Source: a bacterium
Lineage (GTDB): Bacteria > Actinomycetota > Acidimicrobiia > Acidimicrobiales > CATQHL01
NCBI GenBank assembly: GCA_026706565.1
Contig: JAPOYM010000075.1
Location: 1 to 37,300 of the forward strand
DNA: 37,300 bases
Direction of reading: 5' to 3'
A model generated the notes under the pieces. That model saw nothing but the letters and a program-made list of their open reading frames with translations, was not told where the DNA came from and made no database searches. Below are positions 1-8,756 of this stretch, piece after piece (within the stretch, counting starts at the first letter, position 1; the number at the start of each line of letters is the position of its first letter). The position numbers and the translations under genes are program-made.

Positions 1-250
1 TCAGCTTCTCGAGGTGCTCGTCGCCGGGGAAGAAGGGCTGGCTGTCGGCGGGGATGGTGTTGACGTAGGGGGTGGTGACGGTGGCGGGGATCCCGACGTC
101 GAGCTGCTGTGCCCGCTCCAGCATCCGGGCCACCACCAGCCGGGCGCGCTCGGGGCCCCGTTCGTGGACCAGGGCGTCGAAGGAGTCGATCCACTCGCCG
201 GTCTCGGTGGGGTCGGTGTCGGGAAGCTGATGGCTGAAGTGGCCGCGCAT
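1..250 (-). CDS. aceE: Pyruvate dehydrogenase E1 component, homodimeric type (partial, N-terminus)
   Basis: This is the amino-terminal 83 codons of a gene that runs off the left edge; the ORF track misses it because it has no stop in the window. Read from the ATG at 250 it encodes a peptide containing 'GEWIDSFDALVHERGPERAR' and then 'TTPYVNTIPADSQPFFPGDE', the characteristic start of AceE, the single-chain E1 that decarboxylates pyruvate with thiamine diphosphate in the pyruvate dehydrogenase complex. AceE is usually near 900 residues, so only about a tenth is visible and the catalytic region lies outside. The gene diverges from rnhA. The 312-bp ORF listed over the same bases is a frame shadow. 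A second, separate set of 2-oxoacid dehydrogenase E1 genes lies at 34.5-36.7 kb. Confidence 0.9.
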   Translation of the reverse strand, partial: MRGHFSHQLPDTDPTETGEWIDSFDALVHERGPERARLVVARMLERAQQLDVGIPATVTTPYVNTIPADSQPFFPGDEHLEKL

Positions 251-398
251 GGCCGTCCAGTCTCGCACGCTCCGGCGCGATTCCGGCCCGGTCCCCCGGC
301 ACCGGCCGGCACCGACCGCGTCCTCGTCGGGACTCGGGCCGTGGGGCGCGCCGCCGCCGGCAGGCGGATCGGCGGCTGTCACCGCTGGGCGTGCGATG

Positions 399-893
399 AT
401 GAGCGCCGTGGAATCGCTGGGGGACGGCGGCGGACGGCGCACCGTCGTGTACACCGACGGGGCCTGCCGCGGCAATCCCGGCCCCGGCGGCTGGGGCTGG
501 GTGGTGCCCGACGGCCCGTGGGCGGCCGGCGCCGCGCCCGAGACCACCAACAACCGCATGGAACTGCAGGCCGTCCTGGAGGCTCTGGCGGCCCTCGAGG
601 GCGGCGACCCGCTGGAGGTGGTCACCGACTCCGCCTACATCGTGAACTGCTTCGAGCAGGGCTGGTGGGAGGGATGGCAGCGGCGCAACTGGCGTACAGC
701 CGACCGCAAGCCGGTCAAGAACCAGGACCTCTGGGCGCCGTTGATCGGGCTGGCCTTGGCGCGGGGTGTGACGTTCCGCTGGGTGAAGGGACACGCCGGC
801 GACCCCTGGAACGACGTCGCCGACCTGCTGGCCACCCAGGCAGCCGACACACAGAGAGGCGCCCGGGGCGACGCGTACCGCTCGGACCGCTGA
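399..893 (+). CDS. rnhA: Ribonuclease HI
   Basis: RNase HI cleaves the RNA strand of RNA:DNA hybrids in the cytoplasm (R-loops, replication primers). Counting from the ATG at 399 the protein is 164 aa, close to the 155 aa of the E. coli enzyme. All four metal-binding acidic residues can be placed: D20 in 'YTDGACRGNPGPGGWG', E55 in 'NRMELQAV', D77 in 'VTDSAYI' and D142 in 'NDVADLLA', with the conserved histidine in 'VKGHAGDP' at about 132. The ORF track starts at 249, but the first ~50 residues are low-complexity and run into the divergent aceE start, so I place the start at one of the two adjacent ATGs (396 or 399). No strong ribosome-binding site is seen. A hairpin follows about 130 bp after the stop. 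Confidence 0.93.
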   Translation: MSAVESLGDGGGRRTVVYTDGACRGNPGPGGWGWVVPDGPWAAGAAPETTNNRMELQAVLEALAALEGGDPLEVVTDSAYIVNCFEQGWWEGWQRRNWRTADRKPVKNQDLWAPLIGLALARGVTFRWVKGHAGDPWNDVADLLATQAADTQRGARGDAYRSDR

Positions 894-1022
894 GGGAGAT
901 ATTTCTTCGGGGACCTGTCAACCGAACCGGCGACTGAGGCGTCTGTGGATAAAAGATCGCCGGGATCTTCCGGACGCCGCGGCCCGAGCGGTTGGAGCAG
1001 CAGGGTTGCGGCAGGTGGAGAA

Positions 1023-1060
1023 GGCGGGTTTGGATCTTTGGAGCGAGGTCCGAACCCGCC
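1023..1060 (+). terminator. Hairpin between rnhA and the acyl-CoA synthetase
   Basis: The arms GGCGGGTTTGGA (1023-1034) and TCCGAACCCGCC (1049-1060) pair over 12 bp with one G-U wobble and a 14-nt loop. A pyrimidine-rich, T-containing stretch follows, but no clean T-run. It lies about 130 bp after rnhA and 80 bp before the next start. It may be an intrinsic terminator or a structured leader of the synthetase mRNA. A smaller AAGATC/GATCTT hairpin sits at 953-969. Confidence 0.5.
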
Positions 1061-1139
1061 TCGACCTCCCTCTCGGCTTTCTCGTTTCGACTTTCTCTCC
1101 GGGACGCGGGACCGGGCCCCCGTCTGCGACACTGAGGCT

Positions 1140-2726
1140 ATGCCCGAGCCCTCCTCGCCGCCTGCCGGCGGTCCGGCCTTCGGCGCCGAACCGCTGACGC
1201 CGACGCTGTTCCTGGACCGCAGCGCGCTCGTCTTCGGCGACCGGACGGCGGTGATCGACGGCGAGCGCTGCTTCACCTACCGGGAGCTGCGGGAGCGCTG
1301 CATGCGGCTGGCGGGGGCGCTGGCCGAGGCGGGGGTGAGGCCCGGCGACCGGGTCTCGACGCTGGTTCCGAACACGCACGCAGCGCTGGAGTCGCACTTC
1401 GGCGTGGCCTGGGCCGGGGCCGTTCTGAACGCACTGAACACGCGCCTGTCGCCCGGCGAGCTGACCTGGATCGTGAACCACGCCGGCTCCCGGGTGCTCG
1501 TCTGTGACCACTCCCTGGCGGAGGTCGGCGAGGCGATCGTGGCGGGGGCCGACCACCCGGTGCAGCTGATCCTCTGCGGCGAGCCGGAAGACGACTACGA
1601 GCAGCGGCTCGCCGCCGCCGCGCCCCTGCGCCGCGACGTCGACGACGAGTGGGCGATGCTGAGCCTCAACTACACCTCGGGCACCACCGGGCGCCCCAAG
1701 GGCGTGATGTACTCCCACCGCGGTGCCTACCTGCAGGCGCTGGCCATGGTCGCCCAGGGAGGCCTCGACGCCGCCGGCGTGTTCCTGTGGACCCTGCCGA
1801 TGTTCCACTGCAACGGGTGGTGCTACCCGTGGGCGGTCACCGCCGCCGGCGGCATGCATGTGGCGCTGCGCCGCCTCGACGCCGAGGCGGTCTGGTCGGA
1901 GATCCACCGCCGGGGCGTCACCCACCTCAACGCCGCTCCCACTGTGCTGACGATGCTGGCCGCCCACGCCGCCGCCCCGGCCCCCTCGCCGGTGCATGTG
2001 GCCGTGGGCGGGGCGCCGCCGTCCCCCAGCCTGCTGGCCCGCCTCGCCGGCCTGAACCTGCAGGTGACCCATCTCTACGGGCTGACCGAGAGCTACGGCC
2101 CCGCGGTGATCTGCGACTGGCGTCCCGAGTGGGGCGCCCTCGGGCCCGCCGAGCAGGCCCGGCGCAAGGCGCGCCAGGGCGTGGCCAACATCGCCTGCTC
2201 GCCGCTGCGGATCGTGGACGCCGAGGGCCGCGACGTGCCCCCCGACGGCGCCACCGCCGGCGAGGTGGTCCTGCGGGGCAACGTCGTGATGCTCGGCTAC
2301 TACCGCGACCCCGGAGCTACGGCCGCGGCGACCCTGCAGCGTCCCGACGGCGCCTGGTTCCGCACCGGCGACGTGGGTGTGGTGCACCCCGACGGCTACA
2401 TGGAGGTGCGCGACCGGGCCAAGGACGTGATCATCAGCGGCGGCGAGAACATCGCCTCCATAGAGGTGGAGCAGGCCCTGGCCCGCCACCCCGGAGTGCT
2501 CGAGGCGGCCGTGGTGGGCGCCCCCGACGAGACTTGGGGCGAGGTGCCGGTGGCGTTCGTGGTGCCGCGCCCGGGAACCGAGGTGACTCCCGAGGAGCTG
2601 ATCGAGTTCGTCCGCGACTCCATCGCCCGCTTCAAGGCGCCCAGACGGGTGATCTTCGGCGAGCTCCCCAAGACCAGCACCGGCAAGATCCAGAAGTTCG
2701 CCTTGCGGGAGCGGCTGCGGGCCTAG
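1140..2726 (+). CDS. Acyl-CoA synthetase, DmdB-like (AMP-forming)
   Basis: A 528-aa member of the ANL adenylating superfamily, which joins a carboxylic acid to CoA using ATP via an acyl-adenylate. The core motifs appear in order: the phosphate loop 'YTSGTTGRPKGV' (~178), 'YGLTESYGP' (~313), 'TGDVGVVHPDGY' (~408), the hinge region 'DVIISGGENIASIEVE' (~430) and the C-terminal lysine motif 'PKTSTGKIQK' (~510). The segment 'LPMFHCNGWCYPW' is typical of the subgroup of medium-chain acyl- and methylmercaptopropionyl-CoA ligases (DmdB-like), but substrate cannot be settled from sequence. I chose the ATG at 1140; the 65 residues upstream in the ORF track are unlike the family and cover the intergenic hairpin. 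It converges on iolG with only 13 bp between the stops, so it is not part of the inositol operon. Confidence 0.88.
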   Translation: MPEPSSPPAGGPAFGAEPLTPTLFLDRSALVFGDRTAVIDGERCFTYRELRERCMRLAGALAEAGVRPGDRVSTLVPNTHAALESHFGVAWAGAVLNALNTRLSPGELTWIVNHAGSRVLVCDHSLAEVGEAIVAGADHPVQLILCGEPEDDYEQRLAAAAPLRRDVDDEWAMLSLNYTSGTTGRPKGVMYSHRGAYLQALAMVAQGGLDAAGVFLWTLPMFHCNGWCYPWAVTAAGGMHVALRRLDAEAVWSEIHRRGVTHLNAAPTVLTMLAAHAAAPAPSPVHVAVGGAPPSPSLLARLAGLNLQVTHLYGLTESYGPAVICDWRPEWGALGPAEQARRKARQGVANIACSPLRIVDAEGRDVPPDGATAGEVVLRGNVVMLGYYRDPGATAAATLQRPDGAWFRTGDVGVVHPDGYMEVRDRAKDVIISGGENIASIEVEQALARHPGVLEAAVVGAPDETWGEVPVAFVVPRPGTEVTPEELIEFVRDSIARFKAPRRVIFGELPKTSTGKIQKFALRERLRA

Positions 2727-2739
2727 GGGCGGGCCGCCT

Positions 2740-3750
2740 TCATCCGATCTCTTCGACGGCGACGGGGCGGCGCTCGCGTACCGAGCGCCAAGCGGCCAGA
2801 GCCAGCGCCAGCGAGGCCCGCCCGTCGGCGAGCGTACACGGCGACGGAGCGCCGCCCAGCATGGCGACGAAGGCGGACCATCCGGCGACGTAGGCCGGGA
2901 TGTAGCGCTCGATGAAGAAGTAGGGCAGCCCCGGGCCGCGCGCCCCGTCGGGGCCGCGGCTGGCGGCGGACGCGACGGGCGGATTGTCCGAGGCGGCCAT
3001 GCCCGCCGAGCCGAAGGCCTCCACCCGCTGGTCGTAGCCGTAGACCGCCCGGCGGCTGTTGTCGATCGTGCTGATGGCGCCGTTGGCGTGGCGGCAGACC
3101 ACCACGGCGGTGTCCAAGTCGCCAGCCGCGCCGATCGCCTCGTCTATCAGCACCGCGCCCGCGGCGTACACCTCGGTCACCTCGCTGCCGGCAATGAAGC
3201 GGACCATGTCGAAGTCGTGGATGGTCATGTCGCAGAACAGCCCGCCCGAGGCTTCCAGGGACAGGACGGCCGGCGGGGGCGCCGGGTCGCGGCTAGTGAC
3301 GCGGACGAGGTGTACGTCGCCGATGTCGCCGGCCGCCACGCGGTCGCGCACATAGCGGTGGCTCGGATCGAAGCGCCGGTTGAACCCCACCTGCACGGCG
3401 ATGCCGGCGGCCTCGGCGGCGGCGATCCCGCGGTCTGCCTCGCCGAGGTCCAGCGCCAGCGGCTTCTCCACGAAGACGGGTTTGCCGGCCGCAGCGGCGG
3501 CCACGAGCAGGTCGGCGTGGGTGTCCGTCGAGGTGCAGACCGCCACCGCGTCGCTGTCGGCCGAGCAGATGAGGTCTTCGGCGCTGGCGGCGCGGCGTGT
3601 GCCGAATTCACCGGCGAGCGCCTCGGCGGCGCCCTCGGCCACGTCGTAGACGGCCGCCAGTCCGGCGCCGGGCACCTGCCGGGCGAGCAGCTCGGCGTGC
3701 ATCCGACCGATCCGGCCGCACCCCAACAGCCCGATGCGGACGCCGCTCAC
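2740..3750 (-). CDS. iolG: Inositol 2-dehydrogenase (Gfo/Idh/MocA family)
   Basis: A 336-aa NAD-dependent dehydrogenase that would oxidise myo-inositol to scyllo-inosose, the first step of inositol catabolism. The N-terminal Rossmann motif is 'GLLGCGRIGRMHAE'. The family catalytic lysine is K96 in 'FVEKPLALD', and the substrate-binding D174 and H178 lie in 'CDMTIHDFDM'; 'VGFNRRFDPSH' is characteristic of IolG. The start is the GTG at 3750. It is the last gene of the minus-strand inositol operon, 58 bp after iolD, and ends tail to tail with the acyl-CoA synthetase. Assignment to inositol rather than another polyol rests on the IolG-like motifs plus the iolD and iolE genes in the same operon. 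Confidence 0.85.
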   Translation of the reverse strand: MSGVRIGLLGCGRIGRMHAELLARQVPGAGLAAVYDVAEGAAEALAGEFGTRRAASAEDLICSADSDAVAVCTSTDTHADLLVAAAAAGKPVFVEKPLALDLGEADRGIAAAEAAGIAVQVGFNRRFDPSHRYVRDRVAAGDIGDVHLVRVTSRDPAPPPAVLSLEASGGLFCDMTIHDFDMVRFIAGSEVTEVYAAGAVLIDEAIGAAGDLDTAVVVCRHANGAISTIDNSRRAVYGYDQRVEAFGSAGMAASDNPPVASAASRGPDGARGPGLPYFFIERYIPAYVAGWSAFVAMLGGAPSPCTLADGRASLALALAAWRSVRERRPVAVEEIG

Positions 3751-3808
3751 GGAGTGGTCGCTTCCCTGGGCGGCCGCGGGGCGGAGGCCCGACCGGGCGG
3801 CCCGGCGC

Positions 3809-5665
3809 CTACCATCCCACCCTCTGGCGAGCCTTGCTGGCTTCCATTGCCTCTCGTGCCTCGCGGACCTCTGGCCGGCTGCTCACCTCGGGCACCCCCA
3901 CCTCCCACCAGGCGCCGCCTGTGGTCCAGCGGTGGGGGTGGGTCCGCACGGCGATGACGTAGGTGCCGGCAGCGGCGCGGGCCCGCTCGAAGGCGCCGGC
4001 CAGTTCGGCGACGGTGGTGACGGTCTCGGCCTCGCAGCCCATTGCGGCGGCGTGGGCGGCGAAGTCCACCGCCACGAGGTTCTCCACCCGGGCGTCGCTC
4101 AGGAGGTTGTTGAACGGGGCGCCTCCCTGGGCGACCTGCAGCCGGTTGATGACGGCGAAACCCCCGTTGTCGCAGACGATGACGATGAGTTTGTGCCCCG
4201 ACAGGACCGTGCTGTAGAGGTCGCTGTTCATCATGAGGTACGAGCCGTCGCCTACCAGCACCACGACCTCGCGGTCCGGCATCGCCATCTTGGCCCCCCA
4301 ACCCCCGGAGATCTCATAGCCCATGCAGGAGTAGCCGTACTCGGAGTCGAAGGAATGCACGGCTTGGCCCCGCCAGCCGTTCACGGCCTCGCCCGGCAGG
4401 CCGCCGGCGGCGGTCACGACGTAGGTCGACGGCCGCGCGGCCCGGTCCACGACGCCCACCACCTGTGCGTAGGAGGGGGGCTCGTCCCCGTCGCCCACGG
4501 CCGTCTCGGCGGCGGCGATCTTGTCGATGTAGGCGTGGTACTGCGATGTCTCCGCGGCGGCGCGCGCCGACCACTCCTCGCCGGCCCTGTAGTCGCCGAC
4601 GGCCCTGCTGAGTGCGGCCAAGCCCTCGCGGGCATCGGCCACGAGCGGCAGCGACAGGTGCTTCGTGGCGTCGAAGCGGGCGGCGTTCAGGCCGATGATG
4701 CGCACGTCGCCCCCGAACACCGTCCAAGAGCCGGTGGCGAAGTCGCCGAGACGCGTTCCGACTGCCAGCACCACGTCGGCCGCGGCGGCCATGGCGTTGG
4801 CCGAGGTGCAGCCGGTCACGCCGATCGGGCCGCAGTTCAGCCGATGGTGCGCCACTAGGGACGTCCGCCCGGCGACTGTCTCGGCGACGGGGATGTTGTG
4901 CTGCTCGGCGAAGCTCGCCAATTCGGCCTCGGCGAGTGACCAGTGGACTCCGCCGCCCGCGATTATCAGGGGCCGCTCGGCGGCGGCGAGGGCGGCGGCC
5001 GCCCGGCGCAGCTCGGCGGCGTCGGCGGGGGGCCGGCGGATCTCGTGCACCGTCTCGTCGAAGAAGCGGGCCGGGAAGTCGTAGGCGTCCGCCTGGACGT
5101 CCTGGGGCAGCCCGATGAACGCCGGACCGCAGTCGCCGGGGTCGAGCATGGTAGCCACCGCGTTGGGCAGCGACTGGACCACCTGGGCGGCGGCGGTGAT
5201 GCGGTCCCAGTAGCGCACGACCGACCGGAAGGAGTCGTTGACCGTCTCCGAGGGCGCCCCGAAGTGCTCCACCTGCTGCAGCACGGGGTCGGGGATGCGG
5301 CTGTTGAACGTGTCGCCGGCGAGCAGCAGCAGCGGCATCCTGTTGGCCATGGCCACCGCGGCCGCCGTCACCATGTTCGTGGCGCCGGGCCCGATGGAGC
5401 TGGCCGCCGCCATGATCCGACGCCGCCTGCAGGCTTTGGCGTAGGCGACGGCGGCTAAGGCCATGCCCTGCTCGTTCTGGCCGCGCCACGTGGGCAGCGC
5501 CTCGCCGGCCTGCTCGAGTTCGTGACCGAGGCAGGTCACGTTCCCGTGGCCGAAGATTGCGAACACGCCGGGAAACAGCGGCGCCGTCTGGCCGTCGGCC
5601 TCGATGCGCTGCGCGGCCAAGTAACGGACGATGGCCCCTGCGGTGGTCAGCCGGATGGTCTCCAC
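3809..5665 (-). CDS. iolD: 3D-(3,5/4)-trihydroxycyclohexane-1,2-dione hydrolase
   Basis: A 618-aa thiamine-diphosphate enzyme of the acetolactate-synthase fold. IolD opens the ring of the diketo-inositol intermediate to give 5-deoxyglucuronate, the third step of the pathway. The N-terminal PYR domain has 'FPGVFAIFGHGNVTCLG' and the conserved glutamate (E65) in 'NEQGMAL'; the C-terminal PP domain has the diphosphate/Mg site 'GDGSYLMMNSDL' near residue 470. Length is close to the usual ~630 aa. The start is a GTG at 5665 preceded by a strong ribosome-binding site (AGGAGG, 7-nt spacing). A cluster of 13-14 bp tandem repeats fills the gap upstream. The later enzymes IolB, IolC and IolA are not in this window. 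Confidence 0.92.
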   Translation of the reverse strand: METIRLTTAGAIVRYLAAQRIEADGQTAPLFPGVFAIFGHGNVTCLGHELEQAGEALPTWRGQNEQGMALAAVAYAKACRRRRIMAAASSIGPGATNMVTAAAVAMANRMPLLLLAGDTFNSRIPDPVLQQVEHFGAPSETVNDSFRSVVRYWDRITAAAQVVQSLPNAVATMLDPGDCGPAFIGLPQDVQADAYDFPARFFDETVHEIRRPPADAAELRRAAAALAAAERPLIIAGGGVHWSLAEAELASFAEQHNIPVAETVAGRTSLVAHHRLNCGPIGVTGCTSANAMAAAADVVLAVGTRLGDFATGSWTVFGGDVRIIGLNAARFDATKHLSLPLVADAREGLAALSRAVGDYRAGEEWSARAAAETSQYHAYIDKIAAAETAVGDGDEPPSYAQVVGVVDRAARPSTYVVTAAGGLPGEAVNGWRGQAVHSFDSEYGYSCMGYEISGGWGAKMAMPDREVVVLVGDGSYLMMNSDLYSTVLSGHKLIVIVCDNGGFAVINRLQVAQGGAPFNNLLSDARVENLVAVDFAAHAAAMGCEAETVTTVAELAGAFERARAAAGTYVIAVRTHPHRWTTGGAWWEVGVPEVSSRPEVREAREAMEASKARQRVGW

Positions 5666-5679
5666 GGTCGCTCCTCCTG

Positions 5680-5750
5680 TCGCTCGGTGCTGTTCGCTCG
5701 GTGCTGTTCGGTCGCCCTGTTCGCTCGCCCTGTTCGGTCGCCCTGTTCGG
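5680..5750. repeat. Tandem repeats (2 x 14 bp and 3 x 13 bp) upstream of iolD
   Basis: Two perfect copies of TCGCTCGGTGCTGT (5680-5707) are followed by three copies of the 13-mer TCGCCCTGTTCGG (5712-5750; the first copy ends in C). They fill most of the 97 bp between the upstream dehydrogenase and iolD and end just before the iolD ribosome-binding site. The 13-bp string CGCCCTGTTCGGT occurs again upstream of tpa at 26333-26345. Confidence 0.9.
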
Positions 5751-5762
5751 TGGCGGCTGCTC

Positions 5763-6938
5763 TCAGTCCATGCGGAGCGACACCACGTCCTCCCAGGCGC
5801 CGCTGCGGTCGCTGCGCAGCAGGGCGTCCTGCACGCTCACGCAGGCGAGCGCCTCGGCCATGCCCGCCGAGTGGGGCCGGTCCTCGGCCACCGCCGTCAG
5901 GAACTCGTGGTCCTCGATGGCTACTAGGTCCTCGAAGCCGATGGCGTTGGCGTCGCCGGGAACGAAGTTGGCCTGGTAGGGATGGCGCTCGCCGGCGCGC
6001 ACCGTCGTGTAGCCCCCCAGCGGATCCGCCGCCCGGAAGACCTGCATCTCGTTCATGGTCTCGAGGTTCCAGCTCAGCGCCCCGCCGCTGCCGTAGACGT
6101 CGAAGGCCATCTGGCTCTGGGGTCCGACCATCGTGCGGCTGGCCTCGAAGCTGCCGCGGCTGCCGTTGGCGAAGACTGCGAGGCATCCGGCGTAGTCCTC
6201 GTTCGTGACCGCCGCGGTGGCGTCCTCGGGCGCTCCGCGGTCGTAGTGGGTGCCTGCGCCCGACGGCAGCGGGCGCTCAGCGATGAACGTCGCCGTGGTC
6301 CCCATCACCCTGGTGATGGGACCGTTCAGCATCATGGCGAGATCCACGGCGTGGCTGAGAATGTCCGTCGAGACGCCGTAGCCGGCCCGGTCTCGCAGGA
6401 AACGCCACGTCAGCAGGCCGAGCGGATCGGCGCCGTACATGGAGAAGAAGCGCCCCCGGTAGTTGGTGACTGCCCCCAACTCGCCCGCCTCGAGGAGCTG
6501 CCGGGCGTGGACCACCAGCGGCGCGAAGCGGTAGTTGTAGCCGACGCCGGTCACCGCGCCGGCCTGCCGGCAGGCCCGCTCGATGCGGGCGGTCCCCTCC
6601 GGCGTGCCGCCGGCGGGCTTCTCGCAGAAGACGTGCTTCCCGGCCGCCGCCGCGGCCACAGCTACCGGCTCGTGCAGCATGTTGGGCGCGCAGATCACCA
6701 CTGCGTCCACGTCGGCACGCTCCACGGCAGCGCGCCAGTCCTCCTCGGCCCCGCGGAATCCGAAGGCGTCGACGGCGCGGCGGCGGCGCGCCGCCACGGT
6801 GTCCGAGCACACTGCCAAGTCGGGCTCGTAGCAGCGGTCGGCGAACAGCGTCGGCAGTCGCAGGTACGAGCGGGCGTGCGCCTGCCCCATCCAGCCGAAC
6901 CCCACGACCGCCAGACCGATGCGCCGCCGCGCGGTCAT
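5763..6938 (-). CDS. Gfo/Idh/MocA family oxidoreductase in the inositol operon
   Basis: A 391-aa NAD(P)-dependent dehydrogenase. The N-terminal Rossmann motif is 'LAVVGFGWMGQAHARSY', the family lysine is in 'VFCEKPAGG', and the C-terminal domain carries 'GYNYRFAP' and 'STDILSHAVDLAMMLNGP', where the aspartate and histidine occupy the usual substrate-binding positions. I start it at the ATG at 6938, which overlaps the upstream stop codon as ATGA; the ORF-track start 31 codons further upstream reads into that gene. Translational coupling within one operon is therefore likely. It is distinct from IolG and may act on another inositol isomer (scyllo- or D-chiro-inositol) or a related polyol, but the substrate is unknown. 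Confidence 0.85.
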   Translation of the reverse strand: MTARRRIGLAVVGFGWMGQAHARSYLRLPTLFADRCYEPDLAVCSDTVAARRRRAVDAFGFRGAEEDWRAAVERADVDAVVICAPNMLHEPVAVAAAAAGKHVFCEKPAGGTPEGTARIERACRQAGAVTGVGYNYRFAPLVVHARQLLEAGELGAVTNYRGRFFSMYGADPLGLLTWRFLRDRAGYGVSTDILSHAVDLAMMLNGPITRVMGTTATFIAERPLPSGAGTHYDRGAPEDATAAVTNEDYAGCLAVFANGSRGSFEASRTMVGPQSQMAFDVYGSGGALSWNLETMNEMQVFRAADPLGGYTTVRAGERHPYQANFVPGDANAIGFEDLVAIEDHEFLTAVAEDRPHSAGMAEALACVSVQDALLRSDRSGAWEDVVSLRMD

Positions 6939-7903
6939 GGCGCGGCTTCGCCGGCGCGCAAGCGGCGGTCGACGGCGGGATGGGCCGCGTCCGCGTCGAG
7001 GAGGTGCTCCGGGATGCCGCCGCGCAGCCACCTCAGCGCTTCCGTGAGCGCGGCGGTAACCAGCCGGATGTGCCCCACGGTGGTCGTCGAGGCGACGTGC
7101 GGGGTGACGATGACGTCGTCGCGGGCGAGCAGCGGGTGGTCGGGCGGCAGAGGCTCGGGGTCGGTGACGTCCAGCCCGGCCCCGGCGAGCGGCCCGGACT
7201 CGAGGGCGGCGACCAGCGCGTCGTGGTCGACCAGCGACCCGCGGGCGCAGTTCACGAGGACGGCGCCGGGCCGCATGGCCGCCAGTGACCGCGCGTCGAC
7301 TATGTGGCGGGTCTCCGGCGTGGCCGGCGCGTGCAGCGAGACGACGTCCGCGGTCTGCCAGAGCTGCTCGAGTTCGACGGCTTCGCCCACCGGCGCCGCA
7401 CCGATGTGGGGATCGAAGGTGGCCACGCGCATGCCCAGCGCCTCGGCGTAGCGACCGACGCGGCTGCCGATGCGCCCGCAGCCGACGAGTCCGAGCGTGC
7501 GGCCGTCGAGTTCGAGGGCGCCGCGCTCCCGCAGGCCGCGGAGGTCGTCGCGGGCGCCGCGCAGGCGCCGCTCAGCGGCCTTGAGCCGCTTGGCCACGGC
7601 GAGGATCAGCGCCAGGGTGTGCTCGGCCGTGGAGACCGTCGGGGCGTCGGGGGCGTTGCAGACGGCGACGCCGTTCGCCGCGCAGCCCGCCACGTCGACG
7701 TTCTCGTAGCCGATCCCCGGTCGGGCGACGATCTTCAGGCGGGGCAGCCGGCGGCACGCGGCGGCGTCCCACGACTCGCCGGACCCCACGATCACGGCGT
7801 CGGCGCCCGTCGGGCCGTCGCAGAGTTCGACGTCGCCGGGAATCTCCACTCCCGGCGCGGGACGGTCGATCCAGACGCGGTGCAGGCGACGGGAACCGCT
7901 CAC
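6935..7903 (-). CDS. D-isomer-specific 2-hydroxyacid dehydrogenase
   Basis: A 322-aa NAD-dependent dehydrogenase of the phosphoglycerate/glycerate dehydrogenase type. The substrate domain has 'IVARPGIGYENVDV'; the nucleotide-binding motif is 'LGLVGCGRIGSRVGRYAEALG'; the catalytic Arg, Glu and His are in 'NCARGSLVD', 'DVTDPEPLP' and 'VTPHVAS'. The start is a GTG at 7903, 21 bp after the ABC ATPase gene, and the stop overlaps the next start as ATGA. It sits inside the inositol operon. In this position it might reduce a 2-oxoacid or act on a sugar-acid side product, but the family is broad and the substrate cannot be read from sequence. Confidence 0.83.
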   Translation of the reverse strand: MSGSRRLHRVWIDRPAPGVEIPGDVELCDGPTGADAVIVGSGESWDAAACRRLPRLKIVARPGIGYENVDVAGCAANGVAVCNAPDAPTVSTAEHTLALILAVAKRLKAAERRLRGARDDLRGLRERGALELDGRTLGLVGCGRIGSRVGRYAEALGMRVATFDPHIGAAPVGEAVELEQLWQTADVVSLHAPATPETRHIVDARSLAAMRPGAVLVNCARGSLVDHDALVAALESGPLAGAGLDVTDPEPLPPDHPLLARDDVIVTPHVASTTTVGHIRLVTAALTEALRWLRGGIPEHLLDADAAHPAVDRRLRAGEAAP

Positions 7904-7924
7904 GGAGCCGACTCTGACGCCTCC

Positions 7925-8707
7925 TCAGGCGCTGGCTTGGGCCAGCTCGTGCTGAAGCTGCTCCAACTCGGCGCCGCCTGCCATGAGTTGGGTGAGTTCG
8001 GCCTGCGAGAGCTCTTCCTTGGCCCAGTTGCCGAGCGACCTGCCGCGGTTGAGGATCACGAACCGGTCGCCGACGGGGTAGGCGTGGTTGGGGTTGTGGG
8101 TGATGAAGATGACGGCTAGCCCCTGGTTGCGGGCCTCCACGATGCGCCGCAGCACCACGCCCGACTGCTTCACGCCGAGCGCGGAGGTGGGCTCGTCGAG
8201 GATCAGCACCTTGGCGCCGAAGTAGCCGGCGCGGGCGATGGCCACCGACTGCCGCTCGCCGCCGGAGAGCGTGCCGACGCTCTGCTCGGTGTCGCGGATG
8301 TCGATGCCCATCTTGGCCATCTCTTCCTTCGAGATGCGCTTGGCGCGCTGGATGTCGATCTGGCGGAACGGCCAGACGCCCGTCTTTGGCTCGGCGCCCA
8401 GGAAGAAGTTCCGCCACACCGACATGAGCGGCACCATCGCCAGGTCTTGGTAGACGGTGGCGATGCCGCGTGCGAGGGCCTCGCGCGGCGACTCGAACTT
8501 CACATGCTCGCCCTCGAGGACCAGTTCGCCCTCGTCGTGCTGGTGTACGCCGGCGAGGATCTTGATGAAGGTGGACTTCCCTGCGCCGTTGTCGCCCAGC
8601 ACGCAGGTCACCTCGCCGGGGTTGACGGTGGTGCTCACCCCGGTGAGGGCGATGATGTTGCCGTAGAACTTCGAGATGTTCTTCAGTTCCAGGAATACGT
8701 CGCTCAT
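7925..8707 (-). CDS. Sugar ABC transporter ATP-binding protein
   Basis: A 260-aa ATPase of the carbohydrate-uptake type with a single nucleotide-binding domain, as in fructose/ribose-type FrcA systems, rather than the double-domain RbsA/XylG form. The Walker A motif is 'GDNGAGKST', the signature is '[14 protein letters not shown]', Walker B is '[12 protein letters not shown]', and the switch histidine is in '[17 protein letters not shown]'. The ATG start at 8707 has a good ribosome-binding site (AGGAGG, ~8 nt). It works in the cytoplasm with the permease and lipoprotein encoded directly upstream, most likely importing inositol given the operon. Confidence 0.92.
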   Translation of the reverse strand: MSDVFLELKNISKFYGNIIALTGVSTTVNPGEVTCVLGDNGAGKSTFIKILAGVHQHDEGELVLEGEHVKFESPREALARGIATVYQDLAMVPLMSVWRNFFLGAEPKTGVWPFRQIDIQRAKRISKEEMAKMGIDIRDTEQSVGTLSGGERQSVAIARAGYFGAKVLILDEPTSALGVKQSGVVLRRIVEARNQGLAVIFITHNPNHAYPVGDRFVILNRGRSLGNWAKEELSQAELTQLMAGGAELEQLQHELAQASA

Positions 8708-8756
8708 TGGGCGCCCTCCTCGTCGTGTGCCCCGACCGCTCCGAGGGCCGTGGGCG

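Noticed and set aside
3809-5665. IolD as acetolactate synthase or as a second Xsc
   Set aside because: The N-terminal motif block and the adjacency to iolG and iolE fit IolD, and the Xsc-specific GIMGSAFMDAMDIF segment is absent.
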